From: Clavelina lepadiformis
Taxonomy: Eukaryota; Chordata; Ascidiacea; Aplousobranchia; Clavelinidae
DNA length: 64,000 bases
Assembly: GCF_947623445.1 (NCBI RefSeq)
Contig: NC_135240.1
Location: forward strand, 11,284,001-11,348,000
Reading direction: 5' to 3'
The notes under the pieces were generated by a model, which had not been told where the DNA came from, made no database searches, and saw only the letters and a program-made list of their open reading frames with translations. A program made the translations under genes and the position numbers. This document shows, in pieces, positions 20,966 to 33,383 of this stretch (within the stretch, counting starts at the first letter, position 1; each line of letters begins with the position of its first letter).

Positions 20966-21762
20966 TCAGTTACTAGTTCGAAGCTTTGGCGTTGTAAAAG
21001 ATCCTTCCATTTCCGAGTAGCTTCGATGATTGCAGTCGCTTCTTTTTTCTATAGCTGGATACTTCAATTCACTTCCGTGCAACATACGTGACATGAAAGC
21101 GACCGGTCGTCCACCTTGATTTAGAGATGCTGATATCGCAACATCTGAAGCGTCACACTCAACAACAAATGGCGTAGTCTCATCAATGGATTGTAATGAG
21201 GCAGTGGCCAGTTCCGTTAGAAGCTGGTGAAACGCTTGCTCAGCTTCTTCACTGAGGGGAAAGGACTGGACTGTCGTTAGTGGTTTCACTTTGTCGGAAA
21301 ACCGTGGAATCCACTTCGAATAGTAAGACAAGAAGCCAAGAAGGCGTTGTAGAGCCTTTTTGTTCTGTGGGAGAGGATATTCTTGAAGTGGCTGTAGTCG
21401 GTCAGGATCTGGTTTGATTGTTCTGTATTGAACTTGGTATCCAAGAACGTTGATTTGAGAAACCGATTTGACAGTCTTGCTTTCATTGAATGTTAAGTTT
21501 CGGCGTTTGAATACGGTAAGCAGTTTTTGGACATTGTTGTCGTGTTCTTGTTGTGTCCTGCCACAGACCGTGACGTCATGTTGGTATGCAAAAACGTCGT
21601 TCAGATTTTCTTCATCAATGATGCGGTCGATTGCTCTCTGGAAGTTGATCCCTCCGTTTGTGACGCCATATGGGATTCTTTCGTATTGCCACAACTTGCC
21701 ATTAGCTTCAAATGCTGTGTAGACACGGTCGGCTTCCAATATCGGAATCTGATGATAACCCG
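20966..21762 (-). pseudogene. pol: Reverse transcriptase (inactive) and RNase H, second gypsy element
   Basis: Reads from RPGYHQIPILEADRVYTAFE, in the middle of RT, so the RT N-terminus is missing. The catalytic motif, normally YxDD, reads YQHD within FAYQHDVTVCG: the first catalytic Asp is His, so polymerase activity would be lost. RNase H starts at VVECDASDVAISASL. The frame breaks at about 20960 within RNase H. Confidence 0.85.
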
Positions 21763-22067
21763 GTCGCAGACTGTCTCTCAAGATCAACCAGCGCCTCTAT
21801 CTATCAACCAAGTCAACTAGAAGACATCCATAATAACCTGGGTCATCCTGGAGTCACCAGAATGTTGCACTTTATTCGCATGAAGAACTTACCTTTTTCA
21901 ATGGACGAAATACGGAAGGTATGTTCGAACTGTAAAATATGCGCTGAAAATAAACCACGATTTTACAGACCTCCCCAGACGGCGTTAATAAAAGCTACAA
22001 AACCAATGGAACGAATTAGCATCGACTTCAAAGGACCGATACCTTCATCGTCTAAAAATAAGTATAT
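21738..22067 (+). repeat. Inverted copy of the RNase H-integrase junction (fold-back arm)
   Basis: On the plus strand it reads NPVADCLSRSTSASIYQPSQ and continues through the integrase zinc finger to KNKYIL, the same as the minus-strand coding at about 20528-20840. It joins the truncated RT through AACCCGGTCGCAG, a 13-bp sequence that also encodes (antisense) the RT residues just before GYHQIP. Confidence 0.88.
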
Positions 22068-24050
22068 TCTTAGTGTTTCATCATGACCAAATATGTCAAT
22101 CAACTTGTCAATATCACACATAAAATCACTGAAATTCGTTTGAAAAGTTTGTTTTTTTCTGCATGCAGTTGTCAAAGGCTGGCAGTTGCTAGCCAGCGGT
22201 GAGGATAGATATGACAGTAAGAAATTTGCTATAGGATAACACTAACGCATGATTAAGTGCTTTACAACACTATTAAGCAGGTATTTTTATGCCGTGAAAT
22301 ATTGCACATTAAATTTTTTACTTCAAATCTAAGCCAATTCTAAGCCTCAATTCATAAACAACACATTGTTTAAATTCATCAAACGCCCCTTTTCCTAGTT
22401 TTAAAAGAAATTATATGAAATTGTTTTTAGTTGGTTCTTATCGTCGTTTGGGTGGTTTCTTTTGGTGCTGGTTTTATTCCTTTTTCATTTATATTTGGTT
22501 CTCGTCTTATAAATCGACATGCTTCCAACCCAGAGAGAACATGGCCATCCTGCATCGCATACACAGAAAGGTCAGAATGGATATTATTTGCAAGCTATTT
22601 CGGGTAAATGGTATGTTTTTGCGAGGAAAATTTGTTTAAATTTGGTTACTTGATTCTTTTGAAAATGTAAGGATTGTATTCAAAACAAAAGTTTGGCAAT
22701 AACAGAAATTCAAGATGGTAATTGGCGTTGAAACATTGACGTTCTGGCTTATTGGTTATAACCGGTTTTATTGCATTATTTTTGCAGATTGGGTATGCTC
22801 AAAATGTACTCAAAAGTCGGATACTCAATTTTCTTTTACATTCCGATGCTCTTGATTACTATTTTGTCTACTAGAATCGTTTATATTATTTATTTGAGGA
22901 AAATCCAGAGACATGAAGGTACAGTATAAAAACGAGTAAAATACAGTATATACCTTTGCTTATAACAAAGATATCAAGTTATACTGTGCTATACGAGACT
23001 TAACCGAGCTTCATGCTTATAATAACCAGCTATGAAGAAAAATCACCAACAGGAGAACTCACAAGAGCAAAAGCAGCAGAAGAAAGAAAAAAAGGCCGTC
23101 TTGCAACTTTCGTTGATCGTCGGATCATTTGCATTAGGATACATTCCTCATACAGGTAAATATCATAATAACATCCATTTCATGTTTCTTTGAAAAACAA
23201 CTTTGTGGTGCTTCTGCAAGCTCATTCGCAACATTGCGGGAAATTATTTGAAGTGAATGTTTGCGGCGTGAAGTTGGTTCCCGTTTCCTCGGTTACTTAT
23301 TTGGACTGATTCGAAACGTATATATAGGTAAGGTTTTAACACACTTGCTGTTTGTTGTAAAAAGTAATGATTTAAAACAAATTCCAAAGAATTTTCGTGA
23401 ATCTGAATAAATTTAAACACAATTAAATTAATTATTTAATTTAACCATCTATATAAAATAGTCAAAAAACTAAAAACTTTTTCTAAAAACTAGAAAAAAC
23501 ATACAAATGAAAATAAATTTATACAAATTTCAATAAATTTAAATAGATTAATAAAAACTCTATAAATTCCAATAAATCATCAATCTCTATAAATCAATGG
23601 AATAAATTATAAAAATAAATTCAACAACATAAATTTAAAAATTAAATCAAAATTTAAACAAATGTGGACTAGTTCATAACTGATAGATTACATTAAAATT
23701 GCAAGAACTCAACGGCATGTAGATAATTTAATTAATCGGTAATTGACTTTGTAGGTTATTTTGGACAAATACTTGAAAGTATCCGTTTTAATAATTAATT
23801 AATCGGCCATTGATAAATTTGACATAACATAAATTCATAATCTCATAAAAAAAAAGTTAATTAATAGGCCGAACTTCTTAAATGTTGATAATTTGAAGAG
23901 TAAACTTACTCGAAAAGTAACAAAATCGCGTATATTTATCCGTTGTTTTGTATAACAAACTGAGATTTTATTGCGCACACACAATGTTAACTCCAACCAT
24001 TCTCGCCTAGATTCTAGGCATTCTACCTAGATACTTAGTCACCACATCTT
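22068..24050. repeat. Left arm of a large inverted repeat
   Basis: Reverse complement of about 28235-30352 with indels. It includes GPCR fragment D, then an AT-rich tract built from AATAAATT-like units (23390-23900). It ends near TACCTAGATACTTAGTCACC. The 4.2-kb spacer holds the dynein-derived copy and the TM7 exon of GPCR copy C. Confidence 0.9.
22431..23155 (+). pseudogene. GPCR fragment D: TM4, TM5 and TM6 exons only
   Basis: Plus-strand exons 22431-22570 (TM4), 22788-22918 (TM5) and 23030-23155 (TM6) have intact frames and splice sites. They differ from copy C by only a few residues, for example SFGAGFIPFSFIFGS against SFGAGFIPFAFIFGA. No TM1-3 or TM7 exons accompany them. They lie in the left arm of the inverted repeat and are a partial inverted copy of gene C. 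Open frames with intact junctions suggest a recent origin or conversion, not function. Confidence 0.85.
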
Positions 24051-24055
24051 TCATA

Positions 24056-25512
24056 TTTCATTTATTTACCAAATGCCAAGGTTATACGCAGAGGGGTAGG
24101 CGATTTTCGACCATGACACAGGAACTTTATCCAGAAAAAGAGCGTTTTGTATTTCTTCCATTTCAGCAGAGATGATGAGCTCGCCTTTCAAGCCGATATC
24201 AATTGCTTTGAGGAAACGTCTGCGGAAACACAACAATTTGTAACTAACTTAAAATGACGCCAATGTTCAACTAGAAACAAAAACAAACGGATTTCCTTTG
24301 ACATCCAGTAAAAACACTTAACAAAGAACAACAATGAGTGAAATTAAGACACAAATTTTTTTATTTGCCCTGAGAAATTTAAAAGTCTTTATTTGAATAC
24401 AGGTCTTTTACCTTATTTCATGGAGAAGAGCGTTCATCCTCTCACACTCTTGGAAGCAGACAAGGATGTAGGGAGATCGCTCCTGAGTTTTTGCCATGAT
24501 CTCACTCATCACAAATTCCTTTGGAAGCTTTTCCGTAATCTCAACCAGAGTCGAACTCACCCTCTCCTCCATGGTAGTCACCCGATCCCCGCTTTGTCCT
24601 CCTTTCCTAGGCTGCATCTCGAGGACCGTCTTGAAGAGGTTATCAGATATAACGGTTAAGTTGCCGACCTCAGCGTTTGGATGTAAGCCGTAAGGCGTAG
24701 AGGGTCGGACTTTCAGGAGGAAGCATCTCATCAACGTATCTGTGAAATCTATTGTAATCCATCTTTGGGGCAACTGGGAATCCAGGACTAAGGTACAATT
24801 CTCGGTCCAGCTGAAAAAGAGTCACTCTTTATTGAAGATCTCAAGGGATTGTCGTAGCAAGTTCATGAATACATTTTCAAAAGCTTACCTGTTCCTGGTT
24901 CATGTAAACTTCAAGATAGGTTCTACAAAGGCGCCTATCCCATATGTCAGTGATTTGTCCTCCGTACATGATCTCGCCAAATAAGTAACGAAGGTCTGTC
25001 CATGGTACCTGTTCCAGGCAACGATATTTATAAAGTAAATAAAACGATGTTTTGTGCAACATTATGCTACGTTAATTCTCTACGATCCTTTTTAGTGTAT
25101 ACGTGTTAGATTGTGGGCTTAAACAAACTGCTTGGCAAGTTAGTAAATTATTCGACCAAATATGAGAATAAAAGAAAATTCGAAGAAAATGCACAATTTA
25201 AGACACCGTCTCTTGCCAGTTGATTGTGAAAACTAACTTACTTTTGGATTTACTTCTAGATACTGATAAAGTACATTGATAGAAATGGTAAGGTCTCCGG
25301 TGTTGAATGGATAAATTCGGTTCAATCCCTAATTTCAACCACAGAAATCATATTTCTCAACTGTGGCTTTATAATACAGCCGGCTTCAAGACATTTATTG
25401 CCAAAAAAAATCAATTTCCATAAATATAATTCAGTATTTCTCATACATGCGGTCCGTATTTTCTTCTTTCAACAACAACAGAGTGGAAATAGCAGAGAGA
25501 AAAGAGGATCGA
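24056..25512 (-). pseudogene. Duplicated five-exon piece of the dynein heavy chain gene
   Basis: Matches 48543-49980 of the dynein gene, exons and introns alike, so it is a DNA-level copy, not a processed one. Exons: 24070-24219, 24412-24810, 24889-25008, 25242-25328 and 25446-25512 (cut short). The second exon is 399 bp against 392 bp in the parent: a 7-bp insertion (AGGCGTA repeated) at about 24690 shifts the frame. A conserved Trp (GWNR) is Leu here. No flanking dynein exons exist nearby. It codes part of AAA6 and the C-terminal region in the parent. Confidence 0.92.
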
Positions 25513-27240
25513 ATTAAACTTACATCATCCTGAATTCTTCATGCATCTGTCCACGACCATTTTTATTCGGGTTATAATGCAGAAAGGGAGAATACATTAA
25601 GAAGGATGTTTATTCATATCAAAAACACAAAACATAAAAAATAAAGAAAGGTTTCAGCTATCAATGGATTTACGTTTGTTACCTGTCCATTTCTTATTGG
25701 CTAACGATTATGTCGATGTGAATGCATAACCGAAATTAATCAGAAAGCAAAAACTAGGTTATAATATAAGCTACAAAGTGACGTTGAAGCCAAAGTACAA
25801 TGTTGTAAGACAAAACCTATTTTTACTGAAATGCCTCAAGAAGCAACTGTGTTTTGTACAAAATGTTGGGCTAATCAATCAGGGAAGTTAGCTCATCAAA
25901 AACAATTTCAATTAACACTACGTATATGGGGAAACAACATCAAGCGAAGAGCTTCAAACAAGCAAAAAGCATTTTGTGATTTGAAATGGGTATATTTTAG
26001 TTTGCGTGTATAAATGTATATATGTATAAGTTTATAACTGCTATTTAAGTAACTCCTATCTGTTAAGGAGATTAAAAGCATCAGCTTATAGAAAAACATT
26101 TATAGATGTGCTGTTGACTGGCCGTTACCACTTCCCAGTGCCCCAAACCTGGCGGCTCGGTAATATAAACATTTATTCTCGGCTGTTACTAATTGTTGGG
26201 CATTGTATGTTATTTGCGATGTACAATTATTACATAATTTAATTTACAATGTAATTTCTAATATTTTGCAGTTATGAATAACAGCTATAACCTAATTAAT
26301 GCAAACTCTTTTTAAAACTGAAATAACCTTAGCTGACCCTACTTATCAAAGAGCAAAAAGATAAAGAAAGGAAATATAGGAAAAGTGCAATATTGCAGTT
26401 CCAGTTGATTACTGGGTAATTTGCCAATTGCAGATGTATTAATTTACACATAAAGTAATACATATTTACCTCTTTTGTGACAGTAAATTGAGATATGTAT
26501 TTAATGTGTATACGCACAGCAGGATGTTAACTCCGATTATCATGGGCATACATTAGTTTAAATAAAGTATACTCTACCATTTTATATGATTTTAAAATAC
26601 ATTTCAGTTTTAAAAAGCAAACTGCATTCCTTTTAATTTTAGTTAGTTAGTTTTTAGTTAGCCCTTGTAAGTTTTATTGCTGCTGACTTTAACAAATTCA
26701 TGAATTCTTGCTTCATAGATAAACATTATACAAGCTTGCATTCCTAGCAAGAAAAATAAAATATTTTTTTCATTTCAGTTGTGTTTATATTGCGCTGCTC
26801 CGTTATCGCATTGACGTAATTTGCCTTGATAATAAGCAAAACTCAACCAGCTACAATTCATCAGTAACATCAACATCGCTCTAAATTACAGCACGTATAA
26901 ATGAACACTATATACGTTGCACAACAATCAAAAATACCAAGTGTGCGAAGATAAACAATTGTCCGATTAGTTACAACATCATATTGAAACTTGCATTGTA
27001 TAATAAAATGCGTACATACCAGTACAACATACGACATACGTTATCACCATAATCTTCCAGTTGTCGGGACTATATGCGGAGTGTTACAGTTTACCTAATG
27101 CCCAAACAGCTACTAAATGTATGCAGTTACACTTTGGTTATAGCTAAAACACAATACCAGCTTATATTACGACGAGGTACAGCAGTAACAACCTAATTAC
27201 AAATTATTATCATTCTTCCGCGGATGAATTCATGCTTGTT
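25513..27240. other. Spacer of the inverted repeat, nothing recognised
   Basis: AT-rich DNA with no convincing gene. It may include the introns or 3' region of GPCR copy C on the minus strand. Confidence 0.45.
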
Positions 27241-30200
27241 CTTTTGTTTATACCATATTTTGATCCAAAGTGCGAATGCAAACTGGTTTTGACGTGTTAC
27301 GGGGAGTATTGGATTTGCCGCCAATCTTCATTATTAACGCCATTGTTTCATGCCGCATTTTTCTGTTAATATTGGTTCAAAATTTTCATAAATTGTTTAT
27401 AAAAATATACCTATATTTTTAATTATAACCTGACTTGTTGTTTAGGCAAAGATTTTATAGTTTTGCTGCTGGTATATGCAGGTAATACTGAAACAACATT
27501 TGTTTATGCAACTTGGCTTTTTTAACTTTTCATATTTACGTCTTTGTGAAAGAATGATTTCGCATTACGTCATCTGTTGTCATAAATACATTAGGGCGGA
27601 AAACTACGTCAAACACAACTTACGGTGATGCTAAATTGTAGAAAATAGGATTGAGGCATTCGCTGATACGAAGTGTAATGTATTCAAGTTGGCCAAACCA
27701 CCATAGCATATATATGTGGAATTGGGTCTTTGGCTTAGACGTGGTTGCAACAAAGTGGAAAGCTTTCAAAGAAAGTATTAATAAGAATGCGCTAGTCCAA
27801 AATTATTTGTGCGAAATATGCTTTAAACATAAAATCGTTCAGTTTGTTCTGGGTACGTGAGCTTAACTCAAACAGAGCAGTGTAATTGCTGTTTGAAGCC
27901 ATATTATGACTTTAAAAATACAAAAGTTAATGAGCATTGGAAAATTAATTGCAATTTTTTCGAATGCAGTTTTACAACTCACAGCACGTCCCATGAACCT
28001 CTACCGACGATATAGTTATATGAGATGAAAGCCGTTAATCATATTTATCAAACACTTAACCGACGCGAAGTTGGTTAACGCTTTTTTAATAGTGACTTCT
28101 TCGCAATTGAAGTTGATTATCGTTTCCTATAATTTTAGCCTAAAGAAAGTGGGATACAAGGCATATGTAACTGAGCTAAGAACTATTTTTAAAAGAGTTT
28201 TCTAAAAAAAAAAAAGAAAACGATAAAAAGATGTGGTGACTAAATATCAGGCTAGAAAGCCTAGAGTCTAGGCTGGAATGGCTGGAGCTAACATTGTCTG
28301 TGCGCAATAAAATCTCAGTTTATTATTCAAAACAACGGATAAATATACGCGATTTTGTTACTTTTCGAGTAAATTTACTCTTCAAGTTATCAACATTTAA
28401 GAAATTCTGCCGATTAATTAACTTTTTTTTTATGAGATTATGAATTTATGTTATGTCAAATTTATCAATGGCCGATTAATTATTAAAACGGATACCTTCA
28501 AGTATTTGTCCAAAATAACCTACAGAGTCAATTACCGATTTAATAAATTATCTGTATGCCGTTGAATTCTTGCAATTTTAATGTAATCTATCCGTTATGA
28601 ACTAGTCCACATTTGTTAAATTTTTAATTTAATTTTTGAATTTATATTGTTGAATTTATTTTTACAATTTATTCTGTTGATTTATAGAGATTGTTGATTT
28701 ATTGGAATTTAGAGAGTTTTTATTAATCTATTCAAATATATTGAAATTTGTATAAATTTATTTTCATTTGTATGTATTCTATAGTTTTTAGAAAAATTAT
28801 TTTGTTTTGTATCAATTAAATTATTTTTTTAGATTTTGTTTCGGTTTTGACAATAATTTATTCTAATTTGTTCAAATATATTTGATTGTTTATAGGCTAC
28901 GTTTATTTCAACTAAAGTGGGTTTTTTATGCATTTAATTTATAGTTTTTTGAATATTTTACATAAATGGTTAAATTAATTAAATAATTTAAATCTGTTTA
29001 AATTTATTCAGATTCACGCAAATTCTTTGGAATTTGTTTTAAATCATCACTTTTTACAACAAACAGCAAGTGTGTTAAAACGTTACCTATATACGTTTCG
29101 AATCAGTCCAAATAAGTAACCAAGGAACTGGCAACCAACTTCACGCCGCAAACATTCACTTTATATAATTTCCCGCAATGTTGCGAACGAGCTTGCAGAA
29201 GCACCACAAAGTTGTTTTCCAAAGAAACATGAAATGGATGTTATTATGATATTTACCTGTATGAGGAATGTATCCTAATGCAAATGATCCGACGATCAAT
29301 AAAAGTTGCAAGACGGCCTTTTTTTCTTTCTTCTGCTGCTTTTGTTCTTGTGAGTTCTCCTTTTGGTGTTTTTTCTTCATAGCTGGTTATTATAAGTATG
29401 AAGCTCGGTTTTGTCTCATATAGCACAGTATAACTTGATATCTTTGTTATAAGCAAAGGTATATACTGTATTTTACTCGTTTTTATACTGTACCTTCATG
29501 TCTCTGGATTTTCCTCAAATAAATAATATAAACGATTCTAGTAGACAAAATAGTAATCAAGAGCATCGGAATGTAAAAGAAAATTGAGTATCCGACTTTT
29601 GAGTACATTTTGAGCATACCCAATCTGCAAAAATAATGCAATAAAACCGGTTATAACCAATAAGCCAGAACGTCCATGTTTCAACGCCAATTACCATCTT
29701 GGATTTCTGTTATTGCCAAACTTTTGTTTTGAATACAATCCTCACATTTTCAAAAGAATCAAGTTACCAAATTTAAAAAAATTTTCCTCGCAAAAAACAT
29801 ACCATTTACCCGAAATAGCTTGCAAATAATATCCATTCTGACCTTTCTGTGTATGCGATGCAGGATGGCCATGTTCTCTCTGGGTTGGAAGCATGTCGAT
29901 TTATAAGACGAGCACCAAATATAAATGCAAAAGGAATAAAACCTGCACCAAAAGAAATCACCCAAACGACGATAAGAGCCAACTAAAAACAAATTTAAAT
30001 AATTAATTTTAAAACTAGGAAAAGGGGCGTTTGATGAATTTAAACAATGCGTTGTTTATGAATTGAGGCTTACAATTGGCTTAGATTTGAAGTAAAAAAT
30101 TGAATGTGCAATATTTCACGGCATAAAAATACCTGCTTAATAGTGTTGTAAAGCACTTAATCATGTGTTAGTGTTATCCTATAGCAAATTTCTTGCTGTC

Positions 30201-33200
30201 ATATTTATCTTCACCGCTGGCTAGCAACTGCCAGCCTTTGACAACTGCATGCGCAAAAGAATAAACTTTTTAAACTCATTTCAGTGATTTTATGTGTGAT
30301 ATTGACAAGTTGTTTGACATATTTGGTCAGGATGAAACACTAAGAATGAAACAAGAAGAAGAAGAAGAAAAGAAACTAAAATTCAATAAGTCGGATTTGG
30401 GGCTTTGTTATAATTGAAGTGGTCCATGGGCACAAAACTGTTAAGGGATTGTGGGAAGTCCAGCTACTAGTGACATTAATTAATTATCAAACTGTCTCAT
30501 GCTAGATGGTAGACATCAGCTTGTTGCATCCTTCGGTTTTAAGTCTCCGTTCAGCAGCCCTCAACATCATTAAGTTCATTAGCAGAATGTTGTGTCAAAA
30601 TGTACTTTCCAATTTGGTTAGAAATTAAGCATCAGCACAGAATTACAGATGGACCAAAAAAGTTTTATCACATAAATCAACGAGTTTTGACGTTTTCAAA
30701 CATCAAAGTAAGAGATGTTGCACTCATTGTCCTCAAAAGAAATGCTTTTTTTGCACACCACAAAAATATACTGTTGGCAAATGATGACCAAATGATTCGT
30801 GATTTGGCTGTTACGAAAGTCCTCAGTCCTCAGTACTCAGTTACAAAAGTCCTCAGAGTCAACCGTAATGAAACAGAAGCTTCAGCATCTTCTACAGCTG
30901 TAAAAAAAAATTATACCTCCAACCATCATTGAGAAGACAGATGGTTACAACAAAATGATGATATAAATGCAATTAAAACACAACGGCTGGTTATTTTGCA
31001 ATCTTTCCACACCCAAGCAGTGTAAAGACACTTTAAGATATTAACAGAAGCTTACGCATCAATTTCAGGTTTAGAAAAAAGAGATGGACAAATTAGACAA
31101 AACATTAAATTAAGAAAGTTAATTAAAAAATTCAATATCAAGAGTCAGTGTGAGAAGTGATTTTTCTGCTTCTGTATAGCCATTATATTGTTTTAATTCT
31201 TTTGTAATGTGTTAAACCTTTTTGGATGTTGGATGAAGTTTTAGTAACTTTTGCATTTCAATCGGTTTTTCTTTATATGTTCGTTTCTGTTGATATTAGG
31301 AGAAAATATTGAATTAGAGAAGGTATAAAAATAGTTATTCTGCAACTTTTAAGACTACAACCAGCTTTGTAGTGTCAGCGGTTTTCGACTTTTGGTATTT
31401 CTGATGAATTTGACCCCTTATTAACCTTTGGGGCATGGTTGTCATGTTTTCTGCTAACCACCCAAATCTATTTGGGGTATAGTTTTATGACCAAAAGCAG
31501 GTGTTCAGTTACCTTCTTTTTTAATTGTCAAAAATTTTGATTTTTTACTCCATCCCAGTGGTTATTCCCTTAAAACAGAATAAATCCTAACAAAAATTTA
31601 GAGTGTAGCTTCTTTAAGACGAACAGCCTGTTCACTGTACTGGTTACACGGCAACTTCAGCAGCCAATCTTATGAAAAACATGGTGTTCTGAACTTCTTT
31701 GGAGCCCATCAGTTAAGTCGAAAGAAGATTCTTAACGTTTCGGCAACCCAAGAACTTTACTGCTGCCCAGGCTTGCGTCCCGCAACGGTTACTCCAGTGT
31801 CGTTATCCAAGCCGTAACAAGGCATGGGAGACGGCAGTTACGAGAATGAAATTACGAAATCTAACAGTGCTTTGTTGTCATACCATGTTTCAGTTGTAGT
31901 CCGCCCGACGTGACGCACTGCGTGATGCCTTACCTTTACGTGTTTGATCGTAATGCGGTTGAACCAATGAGGATACATAATTGACGTTAAGCGGAAGAAA
32001 GCAAACAACAATATATGAAGTGACGTTGCTACAGATGTAAAATTGTCTCCACCCCAAAATATCTGTAAAGTTTTAAAGAAGTGATTGGTTCATCTGAATC
32101 ACAAAGCTATTGTTGAAAAGAGTAAATTAGAGCAAAACCTTTGGATAAAAACATTTAAGCTATAGTTTTTCTTTGTTAATGTTAGATTATTATACAGATT
32201 TAAATTATATTGTTAAATGTTTATATTAATAGTTTAAGTTTATAACCAACCAACCAACTAACTAATTAACTTTCAAGTTGGCCAAATCTATTTTTTATCT
32301 TTTAGAAAAGACAAATCCATACTTTGTATATAATTATAGATATGAAATCACACATGCATTTCTAATCATATTTAGTACTTTGCACAAAGCATCCGAAAGG
32401 TTCCAAGAAAGAAAACCCCAAGTGCGTCGATATAAGAAGAGAGGACTGAGCAATGCTGATATAAGGTCAGAAAAGCAAATGCTGAAGATGACGTAGTTGA
32501 ACTTTGACCTAAACTCAAAATTTTTTGAAGAATGTTATTGTATTTAAGTGAGTACCTCTTTGTTTATTTGGATGTAGATTAAAATAATTTATTTATTTTG
32601 AAATTTTCACGCCAATAACATGTCATATATGTTATAACCTTATACGTTGACATTGTGTTAAGAAAAATTGTTTAAACAGAAGCAAAGAAAATATTTGTCT
32701 CACTTTAACTTCGGCGATCGGTAAATGACGATGATTGTCACAATGTTTCCAACAACTCCAAAGACAAAGAGAGGAAATATAATGGAAGCTGTGATTGCAA
32801 TTTCGGTTTCACCAAACATCAGCCTGAAATTAACATATATTAAACAAAGTTACAGCTGCCACTGAGAGAAGGGAGCATTATGGGCCACTGCCACGAACCC
32901 AAGTTTTTGGCACCATAGAGGACTTTATTGTATGTATATTATATATATATTTACATATATCGTAAGTTATGTACATCAGGAAACTTGACTGAATTCTTTT
33001 GATCACAAAAAATAGACTAATTATACGGCGTTGTATATTGGTCGCAATAAATTAGTTGCTAGGCTTTAGTTCGATTAATTGCATCGCATTGACTGAAATC
33101 TGGTGGAGCAAAGCGAATTTTTGAATTAAATCTGTTGTATGTACAAAAATGGGAATACAATTTATTTGCAGCCAATTTTAAGCATTTTTTATAGCGTAAA

Positions 33201-33383
33201 TGTTTTGGGCTCCCGGTGGGCAAACTCGATAGTTTTAGGCCCAGATCTCGAAACGTGTTAATCTCGCTCAACACAATTTTAAATATGTAACGGAAAAAAT
33301 ACTTACTTGAACGTATCATTTGCCAAACTCAGCATGTCTGTAGTAGAAATAACCTTGCTTGTTGGTGATTCGCTAAACGACAT
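27240..33383 (-). CDS. Rhodopsin-like (class A) GPCR, copy C (diverged paralogue)
   Basis: Exons: 33307-33383 (ATG 33383, sequon NDT), 32704-32823 (TM1, GNIVT), 32379-32508 (TM2, FSDLISA; ends ALCK), 31934-32062 (TM3, FFR), 29843-29982 (TM4; Cys in TWPSC), 29494-29624 (TM5), 29257-29382 (TM6), 27624-27762 (TM7, NPIFY). Apart from exon 1 (77 bp here, 86 bp in A and B), exon lengths match copy B exactly, so the gene structure is conserved while the sequence has diverged widely. The TM4 exon here ends at a normal GT donor. A tail exon lies somewhere near 27240-27345. Exons TM4 to TM6 fall in the right arm of a large inverted repeat, so gene conversion with the fragment at 22.4-23.2 kb is possible. 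Confidence 0.82.
28235..30352. repeat. Right arm of the large inverted repeat
   Basis: Contains the TM4-TM6 exons of GPCR copy C on the minus strand and matches 22068-24050 in inverted orientation. It is about 130 bp longer, mostly in the AT-rich part (28780-28930). The arm ends at AAACACTAAGAATGAAAC, the mirror of the retrotransposon junction at 22068. Confidence 0.9.
30400..31130 (+). pseudogene. Decayed transposon-related coding relic
   Basis: On the plus strand, pieces of one frame read LSHARW at about 30494, then a stop, then KMYFPIWLEIKHQH, then VRDVALIVLKRNAFFAHHKN and ILLANDDQMIRDLAVTKVL. This resembles a conserved segment I have seen in transposon-linked proteins of many animals, with a 'SHARWL...W..IK...R.AFFAH.ENILL' pattern. 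Stops and short tandem duplications (GTCCTCAGTCCTCAG near 30818) show decay. The family assignment is tentative. It lies inside the TM3-TM4 intron of GPCR copy C. Confidence 0.4.

Larger units (their letters stand above)
19317..22067 (-). mobile_element. Second Ty3/gypsy element: 3' part with an inverted fold-back
   Basis: Minus-strand RT, RNase H and integrase fragments, in several frames, followed by a probable 3' LTR (19317-19711). At the other side the RT is cut at about 21762. It joins head-to-head to a plus-strand copy of the RNase H-integrase junction region (about 21738-22067). That copy is the reverse complement of about 20528-20840. No 5' LTR or gag is present. It separates GPCR duplication copy A from the inverted repeat. 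Confidence 0.83.
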
